A stretch of DNA of 64,000 nucleotides. Origin: Colwellia maritima (GTDB taxonomy: Bacteria; Pseudomonadota; Gammaproteobacteria; Enterobacterales; Alteromonadaceae). The stretch covers positions 372,001 to 436,000 of the forward strand of contig NZ_JAKKSL010000002.1 of NCBI RefSeq assembly GCF_022669015.1, read 5' to 3'. A program made the position numbers and the translations under genes. Positions 51,335-62,995 of this stretch are shown here, one piece after another (the first letter of the stretch is position 1; each line of letters begins with the position of its first letter). The notes under the pieces are model-generated. The model was given only the letters and a program-made list of their open reading frames with translations, did not search any database and was not told the DNA's origin.

Positions 51335-52928
51335 TTATGCTTGACTCGCTAAGTATTCATCGTAGGTGCCCGCAAAGTCATTATAACCTTCAGCGGTTAT
51401 TTCAATAATACGGGTAGCGATAGTTGATACAAATTCTCGGTCGTGACTGACAAATAACAAGGTGCCTTCGTAGGATTCTAGCGCCATGTTTAATGATTCA
51501 ATTGACTCCATATCCATGTGGTTAGTTGGTTCATCAAGTACTAATACATTGGGTTTTTGCATCATCAATTTACCAAATAACATGCGACCTTTTTCACCAC
51601 CAGAAAGCACTTTAACCGACTTTTTAATATCGTCAGCAGAAAATAATAGTCTACCTAAATAGCCGCGAACAGCTTGTTCATCGTCGGTTGGTTGACGCCA
51701 TTGGCTCATCCATTCAAATAAGTTCATATCGGTTTCAAACTCGTATTCATGGTCTTGAGCATAGTAGCCAATATTAACATTTTCAGACCACGTAAATTCG
51801 CCAGACGATAGTTCATAACCCACATCATTCATTAAGGTACGTAAGAACGTCGTTTTACCAATACCATTCTCACCAATAATAGCAATGCGTTCACCCACTT
51901 CAATCAGTGCTGAAATGTCTTTAAGGATAGGTGTGTCATCAAAACTTTTGCTCAAATTCTCGATAACTAACGCATTACGGAATAATTTCTTTTCTTGTTC
52001 AAAACGAATAAATGGGTTACTCCGACTTGAGGCCTTTACTTCATCAAGTTGAATTTTATCTATTTGTTTAGCGCGAGAGGTGGCTTGTTTTGCTTTGGAC
52101 GCATTTGCTGAGAAACGAGCAACGAACGCTTGTAACTCACCAATCTGTGCCTTTTTCTTTGCATTGTCTGCTAATAAACGTGCTCGTGCTTGTGTTGCGG
52201 CAAGCATGTACTCGTCATAATTACCTGGGTAAACACGTAACTCACCGTAATCTAAATCAGCCATGTGTGTACAAACACTATTTAAAAAATGTCTATCATG
52301 CGAGATGATAATCATCGTTGAATCACGAGCGTTTAATGTTTCTTCAAGCCATTGAATAGTGTGAATGTCCAAGTTGTTGGTTGGTTCATCCAGTAATAAA
52401 ATGTCAGGGTCTGAAAACAAAGCTTGAGCTAGTAGAATACGTAATTTAAAGCCTGGCGCTATTTCACTCATCAAACCATAATCTTTGGTCTACTGGAATG
52501 CCCACGCCAATTAATAATTCACCCGCACGAGCTTCTGCACTATAACCGTCCATTTCAGCATATTCAGATTCTAAATCACCTACACGCATACCATCAGCTT
52601 CACTCATTTCAGGTAATGCATAAATACGATCACGCTCTTCTTTAACTGCCCATAGTTCGGTATGTCCCATTATAACGGTATCAATAACGCTAAATGATTC
52701 AAATGCAAACTGATCTTGACGTAATTTACCCAAACGTTCGCCAGTATCAAGGTTAACATTACCTGAAGTTTGCTCTAAATCACCCCCTAAAATTTTCATG
52801 AAGGTCGATTTGCCACAACCATTTGCGCCGATTAAGCCGTAGCGATTTCCGCCACCAAATTTTTGTGAAATGTTTTCAAATAATGGTTTTGCGCCAAATT
52901 GTTGAGTTATGTTGTTTGCTGCTAGCAT
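51335..52928 (-). CDS. ybiT: ABC-F ATPase YbiT (frameshifted)
   Basis: Two ABC domains. The first has Walker A GANGCGKS and signature-region LRILLAQAL with Walker [10 protein letters not shown]. The second has Walker [18 protein letters not shown], and LVLDEPTNH. The linker region ([18 protein letters not shown]) is the ABC-F interdomain P-site linker. A one-base error near 52470 splits the gene (VDQRLWFDE against the expected [11 protein letters not shown]). Restored length is about 530 residues, nearly the same as E. coli YbiT, to which it aligns well throughout. It acts on the ribosome. Pseudogenisation is unlikely. Confidence 0.93.
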
Positions 52929-53096
52929 GTACTTTTATCCTATATATCGTCATCAAACGGGTAAATTCAGTGTTAGAAGTGTCGGTTGCTTTTGGCAATT
53001 TGTTCTTCTTTGTTTAATTTATCGTATTGATTTTGAACTAAACTTATAAAGTAAGGTTTTAGCTGTTTAGTTCAAACATTCAAAAATTAATTAAGT

Positions 53097-55460
53097 TTAT
53101 TTATTGCTATGTTGAGTATTTGCATTGTTAGGGTGTCGTTTTTTAGGGGCTTTATTTGGTGAACGATCAGTAAACTGATCATCACTAAAGCGAGTTAACC
53201 CTTTTTTTGCTGTTTGACTATTCGTACCTGATTTGTTGGTGCTATTAGGTGTATTTCGTCTTTTTTGGCCTGGGTTACTTTTAAAGCCTTGGGCATTATT
53301 CTTACCTTGTCGTCTATCACTGTTTTGATTGCGTAGTTCGTTACGTGTTTCTCTCGGCACTAAACAGGTTGGTGATGAGCCAATGAGTTTACTCAAGCCC
53401 ATTTTTGTTAATGCAACACGTATTTCAGGCCAATTAAGAGGATCGTGATAGCGTAAAATAGCTTTATGCAAGCGTCTTTGTATTGCCCCTTTAGGGACAA
53501 CAATTGCGCCATCGTCTTTCGCTAAATTTTTACTGGTGACATTACGTAGTGAATTTAATTCAGTATGATACAGCGTTGTGGCATTCGCTAAAGGTGAAGG
53601 GTAAAAATTTTGTACTTGATCTAATTTAAAGTCATTTTCTTTAAGCCACAATGCCAAATTAACCATATCTTTATCTGTAGTACCCGGGTGTGCGGAGATA
53701 AAATAAGGAATTAAGTATTGTTTTTTACCCGCTAATTTTGAGTAATGGTCAAACATTTCTTTAAATTTGTCGTAACTACCCATACCTGGTTTCATCATAT
53801 TATTTAAAGGACCAGTTTCGGTATGTTCGGGCGCTATTTTTAAATAGCCGCCTACATGATGGCTTGCTAATTCTTTAACATATTCAGGATCTTGTATTGC
53901 TAAATCGTATCGGACGCCAGAGGCTATGAGTACTTTCTTAATGCCTTTAACTTTTCTCGCTTTACGGTACAACTCGATAGTAGGTGTATGATCTGTGTCT
54001 AAATGACCACAAATTGTTGGCCAGACACAAGACGGTTTTCTACAGGTGGCCTCGGCTTTTTCACTTTTACAATTAAGCTGATACATATTCGCTGTAGGGC
54101 CACCTAAATCTGAAATAACACCAGTAAAACCAGGAACTTTTACTTTTATATCTTCGATTTCGGCAATAATTGATTCATGTGAACGTGACTGAATAATACG
54201 GCCTTCATGTTCTGTAATAGAACAAAAAGTACAGCCGCCAAAGCAACCACGCATGATGTTGATTGACGTTTTAATCATGTCGTAGGTCGGAATTTTTGCT
54301 TTACCATAACTTGGATGCGGTACGCGTTGGTATGGTAAGCCAAATACACCATCCATTTCATCTTGCGAAAGTGGTTTAGCAGGGGGATTTAACCAGATAA
54401 TTCGGCTACCATGAGCTTGCACTAATGGTTTAGCTGATGTTGGGTTTACCTCTTGATGGAAAATACGCGACGCATGGGCGTACATAATTTTATTGTCTTT
54501 AACTTGCTCAAAGGTGGGTAAGTTAATGTAGGTATTTTCCCAAGGTTTTGCTTTGTCTTGCCAAGTTTTATTTTTAGTGTATTTGAATTCTGAAATGTTC
54601 ACGACTTGTGCTGTTTTAGTGATATCTTTTTCTTCACTTGCTATATCAGTGGTTGTTGCACTGTTTTCACTACAACTTGTTGATGTTATTTCTGCGTATG
54701 GATTTGGAATAGGTTCTATTTTTCCTGGTCTATCAATATCGCGAGAATCAATACCTTTCCGGCCGGGGAGGGCTTGATTGGCTAAAAAAGCACTACCACG
54801 AACATCGGTGATATTTTTAATATCTTCACCCTGAGCGATACGATGGGCAATTTCAACAAGTGGACGTTCGGCATTTCCGTAAATTAATAAGTCGGCCTTT
54901 GAATCAAATAATACAGATTGACGTACTTTATCAGACCAGTAATCGTAATGCGCAATGCGTCGTAAACTTGCTTCTATACCACCAATAACAATAGGTACGC
55001 CTTTAAAAGCCTCTTTACAGCGTTGAGTATAGGCAGTTACCGCACGATCAGGACGTTTACCACCTTCATCATTTGGTGTGTAGGCATCATCATGGCGCAT
55101 ACGACGTTCAGCTGTATAGCGGTTGATCATTGAATCCATGTTACCTGCGGTTACACCAAAAAATAAGTTGGGTTTACCAAGGGCCATAAAGGCATCTTTT
55201 GAACGCCAGTCAGGTTGTGAAATCATACCAACGCGAAAGCCTTGGGCTTCTAACATTCTGCCAATGATCGCCATACCAAAGCTAGGATGATCTACATAGG
55301 CATCACCAGTAACGATTATAATATCGCAGCTATCCCGGCCCAAGGTGTCCATTTCTTTTCTGGACATAGGGAAAAATGGCGCAGTGCCATAGCTTTCAGC
55401 CCAATATTTAGGGTAATCGAATAAGGCTTTTGGCTGAGATTTGCTCATAGATAGGCTCAA
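53097..55460 (-). CDS. ygiQ: YgiQ-family radical SAM protein
   Basis: 787 residues. The N-terminal DUF3362-type/YgiQ region ([18 protein letters not shown]) is followed by the radical SAM cluster motif CFGGCTFC near residues 404-411. A C-terminal DUF3362-like extension and a low-complexity polar tail ([15 protein letters not shown]) follow. The reaction is unknown. It is transcribed away from DUF885. The gene is intact. Confidence 0.93.
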   Translation of the reverse strand: MSLSMSKSQPKALFDYPKYWAESYGTAPFFPMSRKEMDTLGRDSCDIIIVTGDAYVDHPSFGMAIIGRMLEAQGFRVGMISQPDWRSKDAFMALGKPNLFFGVTAGNMDSMINRYTAERRMRHDDAYTPNDEGGKRPDRAVTAYTQRCKEAFKGVPIVIGGIEASLRRIAHYDYWSDKVRQSVLFDSKADLLIYGNAERPLVEIAHRIAQGEDIKNITDVRGSAFLANQALPGRKGIDSRDIDRPGKIEPIPNPYAEITSTSCSENSATTTDIASEEKDITKTAQVVNISEFKYTKNKTWQDKAKPWENTYINLPTFEQVKDNKIMYAHASRIFHQEVNPTSAKPLVQAHGSRIIWLNPPAKPLSQDEMDGVFGLPYQRVPHPSYGKAKIPTYDMIKTSINIMRGCFGGCTFCSITEHEGRIIQSRSHESIIAEIEDIKVKVPGFTGVISDLGGPTANMYQLNCKSEKAEATCRKPSCVWPTICGHLDTDHTPTIELYRKARKVKGIKKVLIASGVRYDLAIQDPEYVKELASHHVGGYLKIAPEHTETGPLNNMMKPGMGSYDKFKEMFDHYSKLAGKKQYLIPYFISAHPGTTDKDMVNLALWLKENDFKLDQVQNFYPSPLANATTLYHTELNSLRNVTSKNLAKDDGAIVVPKGAIQRRLHKAILRYHDPLNWPEIRVALTKMGLSKLIGSSPTCLVPRETRNELRNQNSDRRQGKNNAQGFKSNPGQKRRNTPNSTNKSGTNSQTAKKGLTRFSDDQFTDRSPNKAPKKRHPNNANTQHSNK

Positions 55461-55722
55461 TTTGGTTTGTTATTGGGTTCGTTGTTTGAGTTACTATTTA
55501 TTAGATTATAATCGAAAGAATAAACGGCTAACTCAATTGACCGAAACTTAGCGCGCGATTATAGCAAAAATAACGCAGGTTTTCTAAAAGAATCTATTAT
55601 CGTCAGCAGATTTAATGGGGGTTTATATTTACAGTCTATTGTATACTATTTTGGTGTTGTATATTTACAACAAGTAACGCTTTTGTTTTAATCAGATTAC
55701 AAAATGATTAAAGAGAAGAATA

Positions 55723-57609
55723 ATGAAATTAGCATTGATCACTTGCGCTGTTGTTTCAGCACTGAGCCTGTCTGGTTGTAATGAAACGGAAAAAAAGTTT
55801 CCGTTGAATCTATTCACCAGAGCAAAGAAAGTAGTTCAATTAACGTTGAAAATCAAAGCAAAATCACAATCAATGAATTATACACTCAAGCAACACAAAC
55901 CCTATTTGGGCAAAGAGCGCTTGAAGCTTCAATGTATGGGTTATCCGTTGATGAAGTGGGTGCGGAATTTAAAGATAAACTAGAAGATTTTAGCCCGCAG
56001 AATGAAGCAAAGCTGCGCCAACAATTAGCTAGCTTATCGGCGAAAATCAATCATTTTATACAATCAGAAGTCACTAGCACAGCGCTTGACAACCAAGAGG
56101 TTATGACAAGTATTACCCAGTATTACGCGGTCATAAAGATTTCCCCATAGGCTATATTGATGTATGGATGGGCTTATCGCCCTTTATTGTCAATCAGATC
56201 AATGGGCCACTAATCGATATTCCTCGTATTATGCTTAATGATCAGCCAATCACTACAGAACAAGAGGCACTAAATTATATAAACCGTTTAGGAAAGTTTG
56301 GTGAAATGATCTCGAGTATAGAGGAAAAACTTGCCTACGATACTGCTCAAAATTGGTTACCACCTAAAAGTACGGTTACTGGTGCCATACGTTACTTGAA
56401 AGGATTTATCAGTGAAGACCCAAGTAAACATACGTTTGTGAGTAATTTTACAAGTAAAGTAAACAAGATCGAATCGCTGTCGGAGGTTAAAAAACAACAC
56501 TTAACTGCGCAAGCTCTCGCACAAGTGACAAAAGTGGTTTATCCCGCATATCAGTCAATAACGAAAGCAACAGAGCAATTATTAACGAAAGCAAGAAAGG
56601 AAGGCGGAATTTGGGCACAACCTAATGGTGAGGTATATTATCAAGAAGCGATCTTCCAGTTAGGTAATAGCTCACTCAAGGCAGATAAAATTCATCAAAT
56701 AGGTTTGGATGAAGTAACCCGTATCAGCAAACAGATGGATACTATACTTTCAAACCAAGGATATAAAGAAGGTAGCGTAGGTGAGCGTATGATTGCGCTT
56801 ACTAAAGAGCCACGTTTTTTGTATGAAGATTCCAAAGCAGGACGGGATAAACTACTGAATGATCTCAATGGCTATATTAATGAAATTACTCAAAAAATGG
56901 CACCTATTTTTAAAACAAAACCTAGTTATAACGTTGAAGTGCGTGCTTTTCCGGTAGAAATTCAAGATGGTGCCCCAGGGGGCAATATAGCCCACCTTCT
57001 CTTGATGGTTCGAAACCTGGCATTTATTGGATCAACTTACGTGATATGAAAGCTAATCCAACCTTTAGTTTAAAAACATTAACCTATCATGAAGCTAACC
57101 CAGGACATCATTGGCAAGTCGCTTTAAATATGGAGCAAGCATCATTACCTTTTTTACGGCGTATTGCTCCTTACAATGCATATATTGAAGGTTGGGCCTT
57201 ATATAGTGAACTAGTTGCCAGTGAATTAGGATTATATGAGAATGACCCTTTCGGTAATTTAGGTCGATTACAGGCTGAACTATTTCGTGCGGTACGTTTA
57301 GTGGTTGATACCGGTATGCATCATAAACGTTGGACGCGTGAACAAGCTATTACTTATATGAGTGAAAAAACGGGTAACGCAGAGTCAGATGTCATTGCTG
57401 AAATTGAACGTTATATTACCTGGCCGGGACAAGCATTGGGATATAAATTAGGCATGTTGAAAATATTGTCATTACGTGAACATGCAAAGCTTGAACTCGG
57501 TGAACAATTTGACTTAAGTGCTTTCCATGACGTGGTATTACTTGGCGGTGCGGTACCAATGACTGTGTTAGAGCGGAATGTGAATCGTTGGATTAAATCA
57601 CAAATATAG
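55723..57609 (+). CDS. DUF885-family lipoprotein (frameshifted three times)
   Basis: A lipoprotein signal (VVSALSLSGCNE) starts the protein. Breaks occur near 55793 (A7 run, joining VSVESIHQSKESSSINVENQ), near 56125 (joining GHKDFPIGYIDVWMGLSPF), and near 56995 (joining SPPSLDGSKPGIYWINLRDM). The hallmark metal-binding-like HEANPGHHWQ and the GWALYSELVASELG motifs identify the DUF885 family, a putative zinc-type metalloenzyme. Restored length is about 628 residues. It is probably a periplasmic-membrane-anchored peptidase-like protein of unknown substrate. Confidence 0.88.
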
Positions 57610-57637
57610 AGGCAACGTTAACCTACTAATGTTTATC

Positions 57638-57674
57638 ATTTTCACGTTAATATTTCTTATGTTAACGTGAAAAT
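57638..57674. terminator. Hairpin between convergent DUF885 and sulA-like genes
   Basis: A perfect 13-bp stem ATTTTCACGTTAA (57638-57650) pairs with TTAACGTGAAAAT (57662-57674), loop 11 nt. No strong T-tract follows, so termination efficiency is uncertain. It lies between two converging genes. Confidence 0.55.
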
Positions 57675-57762
57675 ATTAAGGTAAACAACTATTCAAAAAG
57701 ACTACCAACGACTTTAATTGATATATTTTCGTCGTTATTTTTTAAATTATTGCTAAGTTTCT

Positions 57763-58206
57763 TTAATGTAATTGACATTGTTTTATTAAGAAACAATGTG
57801 TTTTTCCAAGTTCTGCTGAACTTTCAAGTTGCGCAATTTCATCAGCCGCAAAGATGCTATCTGATAAAATTACCGCTGAACAATTACCTTTACTTAATAC
57901 AGAGGTTATTTGTTTTAATTCAACTTTCGCTCGATTAGTGGCGCTAGTTTTATAGTTCACCATCAGTATTTTAGATGCATCAATTCCATGCGTTTTAGCT
58001 AATTTTTCTATTGAATTTTCTTGTGGATTTATAAATAAAACCCATTTTTTATCTTGCTTATGCTGATGGCAAATACTCGCATATTGACTAGTTAAGTCAA
58101 AGTAATCAGAGACATTTGTATGCTGTAACCAATTAATACTTATTGTTTTGTTATTTGTGTATCTATTAGTTAAGGTGCTGATATTGCTATTATTTGTGTT
58201 AAACAT
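57763..58206 (-). CDS. SulA-like cell-division inhibitor
   Basis: 147 residues similar to the SulA/RecA-superfamily SOS inhibitors of FtsZ: CHQHKQDKKWVLFINPQE, THGIDASKILMVNYK and NRAKVELKQITSVLSKGNCSAVILS. The ATG at 58206 has a GAGG site. A perfect LexA box lies 42 bp upstream. It would stop division by binding FtsZ during DNA damage. The gene is intact. Confidence 0.83.
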   Translation of the reverse strand: MFNTNNSNISTLTNRYTNNKTISINWLQHTNVSDYFDLTSQYASICHQHKQDKKWVLFINPQENSIEKLAKTHGIDASKILMVNYKTSATNRAKVELKQITSVLSKGNCSAVILSDSIFAADEIAQLESSAELGKTHCFLIKQCQLH

Positions 58207-58247
58207 TGTTGCTTACCTCTGTGTGTATCAAGTAATAAATATAAGTA

Positions 58248-58263
58248 CTGTATGTATGTACAG
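58248..58263. promoter_or_regulatory. LexA box of sulA-like gene
   Basis: CTGTATGTATGTACAG has the CTG-N10-CAG spacing of the gammaproteobacterial LexA box, with an alternating AT-rich centre close to the consensus. It lies 42-57 bp before the start of the SulA-like gene and should overlap its promoter. Confidence 0.88.
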
Positions 58264-58466
58264 TATATGTAATTTGATTAATATTCAACCTTTTTTTAAC
58301 TAATTTAAAATAAGCTTTGCTGTGATGTATAAATAATAAAAGTGACACATGTAGGTAGCAGATTTATGAAGATTTTGTTATTGTGTTTGTTATCTAGAAA
58401 GTTTTCATTTAACAAGTCTTGATCGTTCAAAATAAAATTATAATCGATTAAGCTGTGAGACTAATT

Positions 58467-59130
58467 ATGTTTAATAACATGAAAATAATATTGGCGGATG
58501 ATCATCCTTTATTTCGCCAAGCGTTAACACTTACCCTGAAATCTCATTTTAGCGATGCTGAAGTTTTTGACGCACAAACCATCCCTGAACTTGAACAGCA
58601 TCTGCAAAAAGAAAATGATGCCGATTTATTATTACTTGATTTAGATATTCCTGGCGCTCAAGGTTTTAATAGCTTGATTACTATAAGACGAACATACCCC
58701 AATTTAGGGGTGGTTATTATTTCTGGTTTTGAGGATAAAGAAACTATTTATAAGGCCATGAGTTTTGGTGCTGCTTGGTTTTATACCAAAATCTACGCCC
58801 GTATCAGATATGGTTATTGCTATTAAAGAAGTGCTTAATGGTAAATTATGGACGCCTGACGGTGAGTTTACTGGTCAAGCTAAAACAAGTATTGCAGAAG
58901 ACAAAATTGCGTCGTTAACGGCTAAACAGCATGAGATTTTACTGATGTTTGCTGATGGTTTATTGAATAAACAAATAGCTTATGAGTTAGGGCTATCTGA
59001 ATCGACGATTAAAAGCCATGCAAGTACAATATTTTTAAAACTAGGTGTGCGAAACCGTACCCAAGCAGTAATAGTGTTAAATGAATTACAGCTAAGTCAA
59101 AGTGCTTTTGGTCACGACATGAGCGAATAA
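58467..59130 (+). CDS. LuxR-type response regulator, CrbR-like (frameshifted)
   Basis: REC domain with acidic DDHPLF, phospho-Asp in LLLLDLDIPG and Lys in the corrected FIPKST. The break near 58772 comes from one extra base (GCTTGG). C-terminal LuxR HTH: LTAKQHEILLMFADGLLNKQ, ELGLSESTIKSHASTIFLKLG. The start at ATG 58467 gives MFNNMKIILADDH. GTG 58455 is an alternative. Restored length is about 220 residues. It lies tail-to-tail with a CrbS-like sensor. In Vibrio, CrbSR controls acetyl-CoA synthetase, so carbon or acetate sensing is inferred. Confidence 0.85.
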
Positions 59131-59152
59131 ACGTTTTTTATTTGCCTATTAT

Positions 59153-62100
59153 TTATAAACCGTTGTGAGAATAATTATTTGCTAGCTCTTTAGTAAGCAA
59201 TGAGCTAATTAAAGCACGTAGGGCAAGTGGTTTAATAATTTTTCTTAAATAGCTAACGTTATGTAGTTTTGCTAGCGACATAAGATTTTCATCGGTTGTT
59301 GCCGTAATCAGTACGGCAGGTAATGAGTATTGGCTCATAAGTCTTAATTGTTCAATGAGCTCTATACCATTTATTTGATCAATAGTGCGATTTTTTAAAT
59401 TTCTTTCATTTAACAAACCATCCACATTTAACACCATATCATCCGATTTACTATCGCTAAGTTGATAATCAACCAGTAAGATATCTATCTCATCTTCATG
59501 TTTTTTATATATGTTTTTAGCTTGTTGAGCCGTTTTAGCTGTAAATACTCGGCATTGCCAAGTTGTTAATAAGGTAGACATACCGTCAAGTATCGATTGC
59601 TCGTTGTCTACGCATAGAACCCCAACACCTTGCAAATTCATACTCGCCTTAAGTAATGGTTGATCTGTTTTGATGTTATATTTGGTTACTGGCACATTAA
59701 CGCTAAATAAGCAGCCGTGACCAGGTTTTGATTTTAAATTGATATTATGATTTAAAATATGGGCTAAACTTTGGGCAATGTTTAAACCTAAACCGAGTCC
59801 TTTAGGGCCCATCGAATTCAGACTATTTAGTTGGGTGAATTGCTCAAAAACTTGTTCTTGTTTTTCTAGCGGAATTCCAGGGCCATTATCAAACACTTGA
59901 ATACTTAGTTCATCACCTTGTCTACGACAGCCTAGCAATACTTTATGTATTTTATTCCGTGTGCCTGTGTGCGCATAACGGAAAGCATTACTGAGGAAAT
60001 TTTGTAAAATTCTTGATAGTAACGTTATATCACTGACAATGAATAATTTACTTGTTTTGCAGTGAAATTCAATTTTATATTCATCAGTAAGGGCATTAAA
60101 CTCGCTTGATAGCATATCGCAGATTTGTTTAACTGAAAATGCTTCAATGTTAGGTTTGATATTACCACTTTCGATACGCGCTATTTCGTTAAGATCAAGC
60201 AATAAGCTATTGGCAATCTCCAAAGAATTATCAATTTGTTTTATCTGATCACGTACGTCACGGGAAACTTTTGGGTTTAATGATGCTGAAGATGAGAATA
60301 ATCGGGCAGCAGACAAAGGTTGTAACAAGTCATGGCTACATGCTTTTAAGTATTGGCTTTTTTTCACATGTGCTTGTACCGCTTTTTCTTGTGCTTGTGC
60401 TAATTCTGCATTGGCTTGTGCAAGCTCTTTATTCGCTTGTTCTAATTCTGCAGTACGAAAACGCACTCTTGATTCAAGATCGGTATTTTCGTCCTTTAAT
60501 ACTTTTTCAGTTTGACGATACTTAGTTATATCTGAAAATATCATCACGAAGCCACCACCAGGTATTGGATTACCTTCTATATGAATATTTTTACCATTTT
60601 TTAATTTATATTCAGAGTTATGTCGGCTGCCGACTTTGATAAATTGAATACGTTTATCAACCTGTTTTGCAATATCTTCTATAAAATACCCTTGTTGACT
60701 AAGGTTAAAATGAATTAATTGACTAATAGGGCAGCCAATATAAATAATTTCATCCGGGTACTTAAAAATATCTATATATTGTTTATTCCAAGCGACTAAC
60801 TTAAGTTCGCTGTCTATAACAGATATGCCTTCGCTGACATTCTCAATAGCACTTTGCAATACCGTACGACTGAACTCTAACTGCTGAGTTGAGTTGTCTT
60901 CAACTAATTTTGCTACTTGATCAAACGCCATGTTTTGCCCACTAATAGCAAAAGACGTAACTAATTTAGCTGACGCTGAGCCTAATACGCGTGCAAGCGT
61001 TGTTTCGGCATGCAGCAATATTGCCTCATTAAACTTTTTGCTGTTTTTATTACCGTGATGACGATGAAATTGTTTAAAGCATTGTTGGGCTTTTTCTTTA
61101 CCAATAAATCGGGCAACTAAAAATTCTAACTCAACCAAATCAACTTTAGGTTGAATGGGTAGGTTCCATTGAGTGTTGGTTCTATCTTTATAAAAGAACT
61201 TACTTTGCATTTGCTCTCGGATGCTTTGCCTTGTTAATAAGGATACTAACCAAAGAGAGATAACGTTAATAAGTAACCCCAACAAAGTTATAACAGTAGT
61301 TTTTGGTAAATCAGTGTTTACCAATGGATGATCATATATCCCTAACTGTGGTAGTAAATTAAATAATACCCAAATAGCAAAGCCACTGCTTATGCCTGTT
61401 AAAACACCGGCAAGTGTTGCTTTTCGCCAATAGAAAGCTACAAATAATGACGGACCTACTTGCGCTATCGCACCAAAAGCAACTTCACCTAATGAAGATA
61501 ACGTATCTGGAGGAGATAATAATAAGAGGCCATAACTTAAGAAAACAACAAATAATACAAGGGCTTTACGAATGAGTAAAAGTTGAGATTGAAAATGATT
61601 AAAGTCGTGTTGTTGTTGACGAGAATATTTAAACATTAAAGGGAATACGATTTCATTACTTAGCATAGTACTCAAGGCGATTGTTGAAACAATCACCATT
61701 GAACTGGCTGCTGAAACAGCACCTAAAAATGCAAATAAAGACAACCATACTTGCCCATGATAAGCGGGTAAGAAAAGTACATAAGCGTCAGCAGCTAATG
61801 AATTTCCATAATTTAAGTTACCGGCTAAACCAAGTGGAGCAGCAAAAAAAGCAAAAATAATGACATAAACAGGTAGCAGCCACCTTGCCATACTACTGGT
61901 TTTTTGATCTTTTATTTCAACAAACATCACTTGAAATTGTCTTGGCAAACATAAAAAAGCAGACATTACGATAATTAACATACCGAACATGCCAACAAGA
62001 CCAGAAAATTCAAATTGTTTATCTAGATTTAGTTGATCTTTTGATAACTCCCAAATGGCTGAGGGTGAATCATATATCAGGTAACAAACGAACATGCCTA

Positions 62101-62713
62101 CAACAAAGAAAGCAATCAATTTCACCAGTGATTCAAAAGCAATAGCAATCATTACACCCGGATGGCGTTCTGTGATATCGATGGTACGAACACCAAAAAT
62201 AATAGTAAATACAGCAAGAATAATACTAACAATGAGTCCAAGTTGCCAAATAGGTAAATCGGGAGTTTCTTGTAATATTTGATAGGAATAGATAATGGCT
62301 TTTAGCTGCAACGCTATATAAGGCATAGTACCAATGAGCACTACAATAGTAATAATGACTGCTAAATTTTGTGATTTACCAAACCGTGCTGATAATAAAT
62401 CAGCAATAGAGGTAATTTTAAGCTGTAAGCTTGTTTTTATTATGCGTTGAATGAAAGGCCAAGCAAAAATAAATAATAAAATAGGTCCTAAGTAAACTGA
62501 AAGATAAGTATATGACTGATTAGCAGCTTGCGCTGAGGTGCCTAAGAATCCCCAAGAAGTACAGTACACGCCTAAAGATAGGGCATAAATAACAGTTTGC
62601 TGTTTACTTTTAAGCTTATTTCTATATTTACTGCCTAAATACGCAATAAGAAATAACAAACTTATATAGCCAATGCTAACACAAACTAATAACCAATTTG
62701 AAAACATACCCAT
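59153..62713 (-). CDS. SLC5-type hybrid sensor histidine kinase, CrbS-like
   Basis: 1186 residues. The N-terminal 12-13 membrane segments have a sodium:solute symporter fold (YALSLGVYCTSWGFLGTSAQ, SADAYVLFLPAYHG). A PAS domain follows (SEGISVIDSELKLVAWNKQY near 630), then a coiled coil, HisKA (ACSHDLLQPLSAARLF), HATPase (NFLSNAFRYAH, DNGPGIPL, GLGLGLNIAQSL) and a receiver (CVDNEQ, LLVDYQL, LITATT, KIIKP) that contains a long insertion near SDSKSDDMVLNVDG. This is the CrbS/CbrA layout. The partner regulator gene converges on it, and a porin lies divergent. The gene is intact. Confidence 0.93.
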   Translation of the reverse strand: MGMFSNWLLVCVSIGYISLLFLIAYLGSKYRNKLKSKQQTVIYALSLGVYCTSWGFLGTSAQAANQSYTYLSVYLGPILLFIFAWPFIQRIIKTSLQLKITSIADLLSARFGKSQNLAVIITIVVLIGTMPYIALQLKAIIYSYQILQETPDLPIWQLGLIVSIILAVFTIIFGVRTIDITERHPGVMIAIAFESLVKLIAFFVVGMFVCYLIYDSPSAIWELSKDQLNLDKQFEFSGLVGMFGMLIIVMSAFLCLPRQFQVMFVEIKDQKTSSMARWLLPVYVIIFAFFAAPLGLAGNLNYGNSLAADAYVLFLPAYHGQVWLSLFAFLGAVSAASSMVIVSTIALSTMLSNEIVFPLMFKYSRQQQHDFNHFQSQLLLIRKALVLFVVFLSYGLLLLSPPDTLSSLGEVAFGAIAQVGPSLFVAFYWRKATLAGVLTGISSGFAIWVLFNLLPQLGIYDHPLVNTDLPKTTVITLLGLLINVISLWLVSLLTRQSIREQMQSKFFYKDRTNTQWNLPIQPKVDLVELEFLVARFIGKEKAQQCFKQFHRHHGNKNSKKFNEAILLHAETTLARVLGSASAKLVTSFAISGQNMAFDQVAKLVEDNSTQQLEFSRTVLQSAIENVSEGISVIDSELKLVAWNKQYIDIFKYPDEIIYIGCPISQLIHFNLSQQGYFIEDIAKQVDKRIQFIKVGSRHNSEYKLKNGKNIHIEGNPIPGGGFVMIFSDITKYRQTEKVLKDENTDLESRVRFRTAELEQANKELAQANAELAQAQEKAVQAHVKKSQYLKACSHDLLQPLSAARLFSSSASLNPKVSRDVRDQIKQIDNSLEIANSLLLDLNEIARIESGNIKPNIEAFSVKQICDMLSSEFNALTDEYKIEFHCKTSKLFIVSDITLLSRILQNFLSNAFRYAHTGTRNKIHKVLLGCRRQGDELSIQVFDNGPGIPLEKQEQVFEQFTQLNSLNSMGPKGLGLGLNIAQSLAHILNHNINLKSKPGHGCLFSVNVPVTKYNIKTDQPLLKASMNLQGVGVLCVDNEQSILDGMSTLLTTWQCRVFTAKTAQQAKNIYKKHEDEIDILLVDYQLSDSKSDDMVLNVDGLLNERNLKNRTIDQINGIELIEQLRLMSQYSLPAVLITATTDENLMSLAKLHNVSYLRKIIKPLALRALISSLLTKELANNYSHNGL

Positions 62714-62786
62714 TCCACAGCACTAAACACCCATAATGAATTTATCATAGTTCAGCCTTAAAGCATCCCTCATATTTCTAGAACTT

Positions 62787-62940
62787 AAGTACTAGTACTT
62801 CTCACCTATTATTAGATTACGACTAAAGGACTAAACCCTAGGTGCTAAGTCTTATTGCCGATTGTTAGATTTTTGTACTGTTCTATTATGTTTTTGGAAA
62901 CAGAAAATGAATAAATAAAAAGTACATATCAATAGTACTT
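62787..62940. promoter_or_regulatory. Two AAGTAC palindromes between sensor kinase and porin genes
   Basis: AAGTACTAGTACTT (62787-62800) is a perfect 14-bp palindrome. A second pair AAGTAC (62920-62925) and GTACTT (62935-62940) has the same half-sites with a 9-bp spacer, 56 bp before the porin start. Both lie between divergent crbS-like and porin genes. They may be response-regulator or other repressor sites (inference). Confidence 0.45.
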
Positions 62941-62995
62941 AACGACATAGATATAAAAACACAAACAAAAATACATATAACTAGGGGAAACAACA

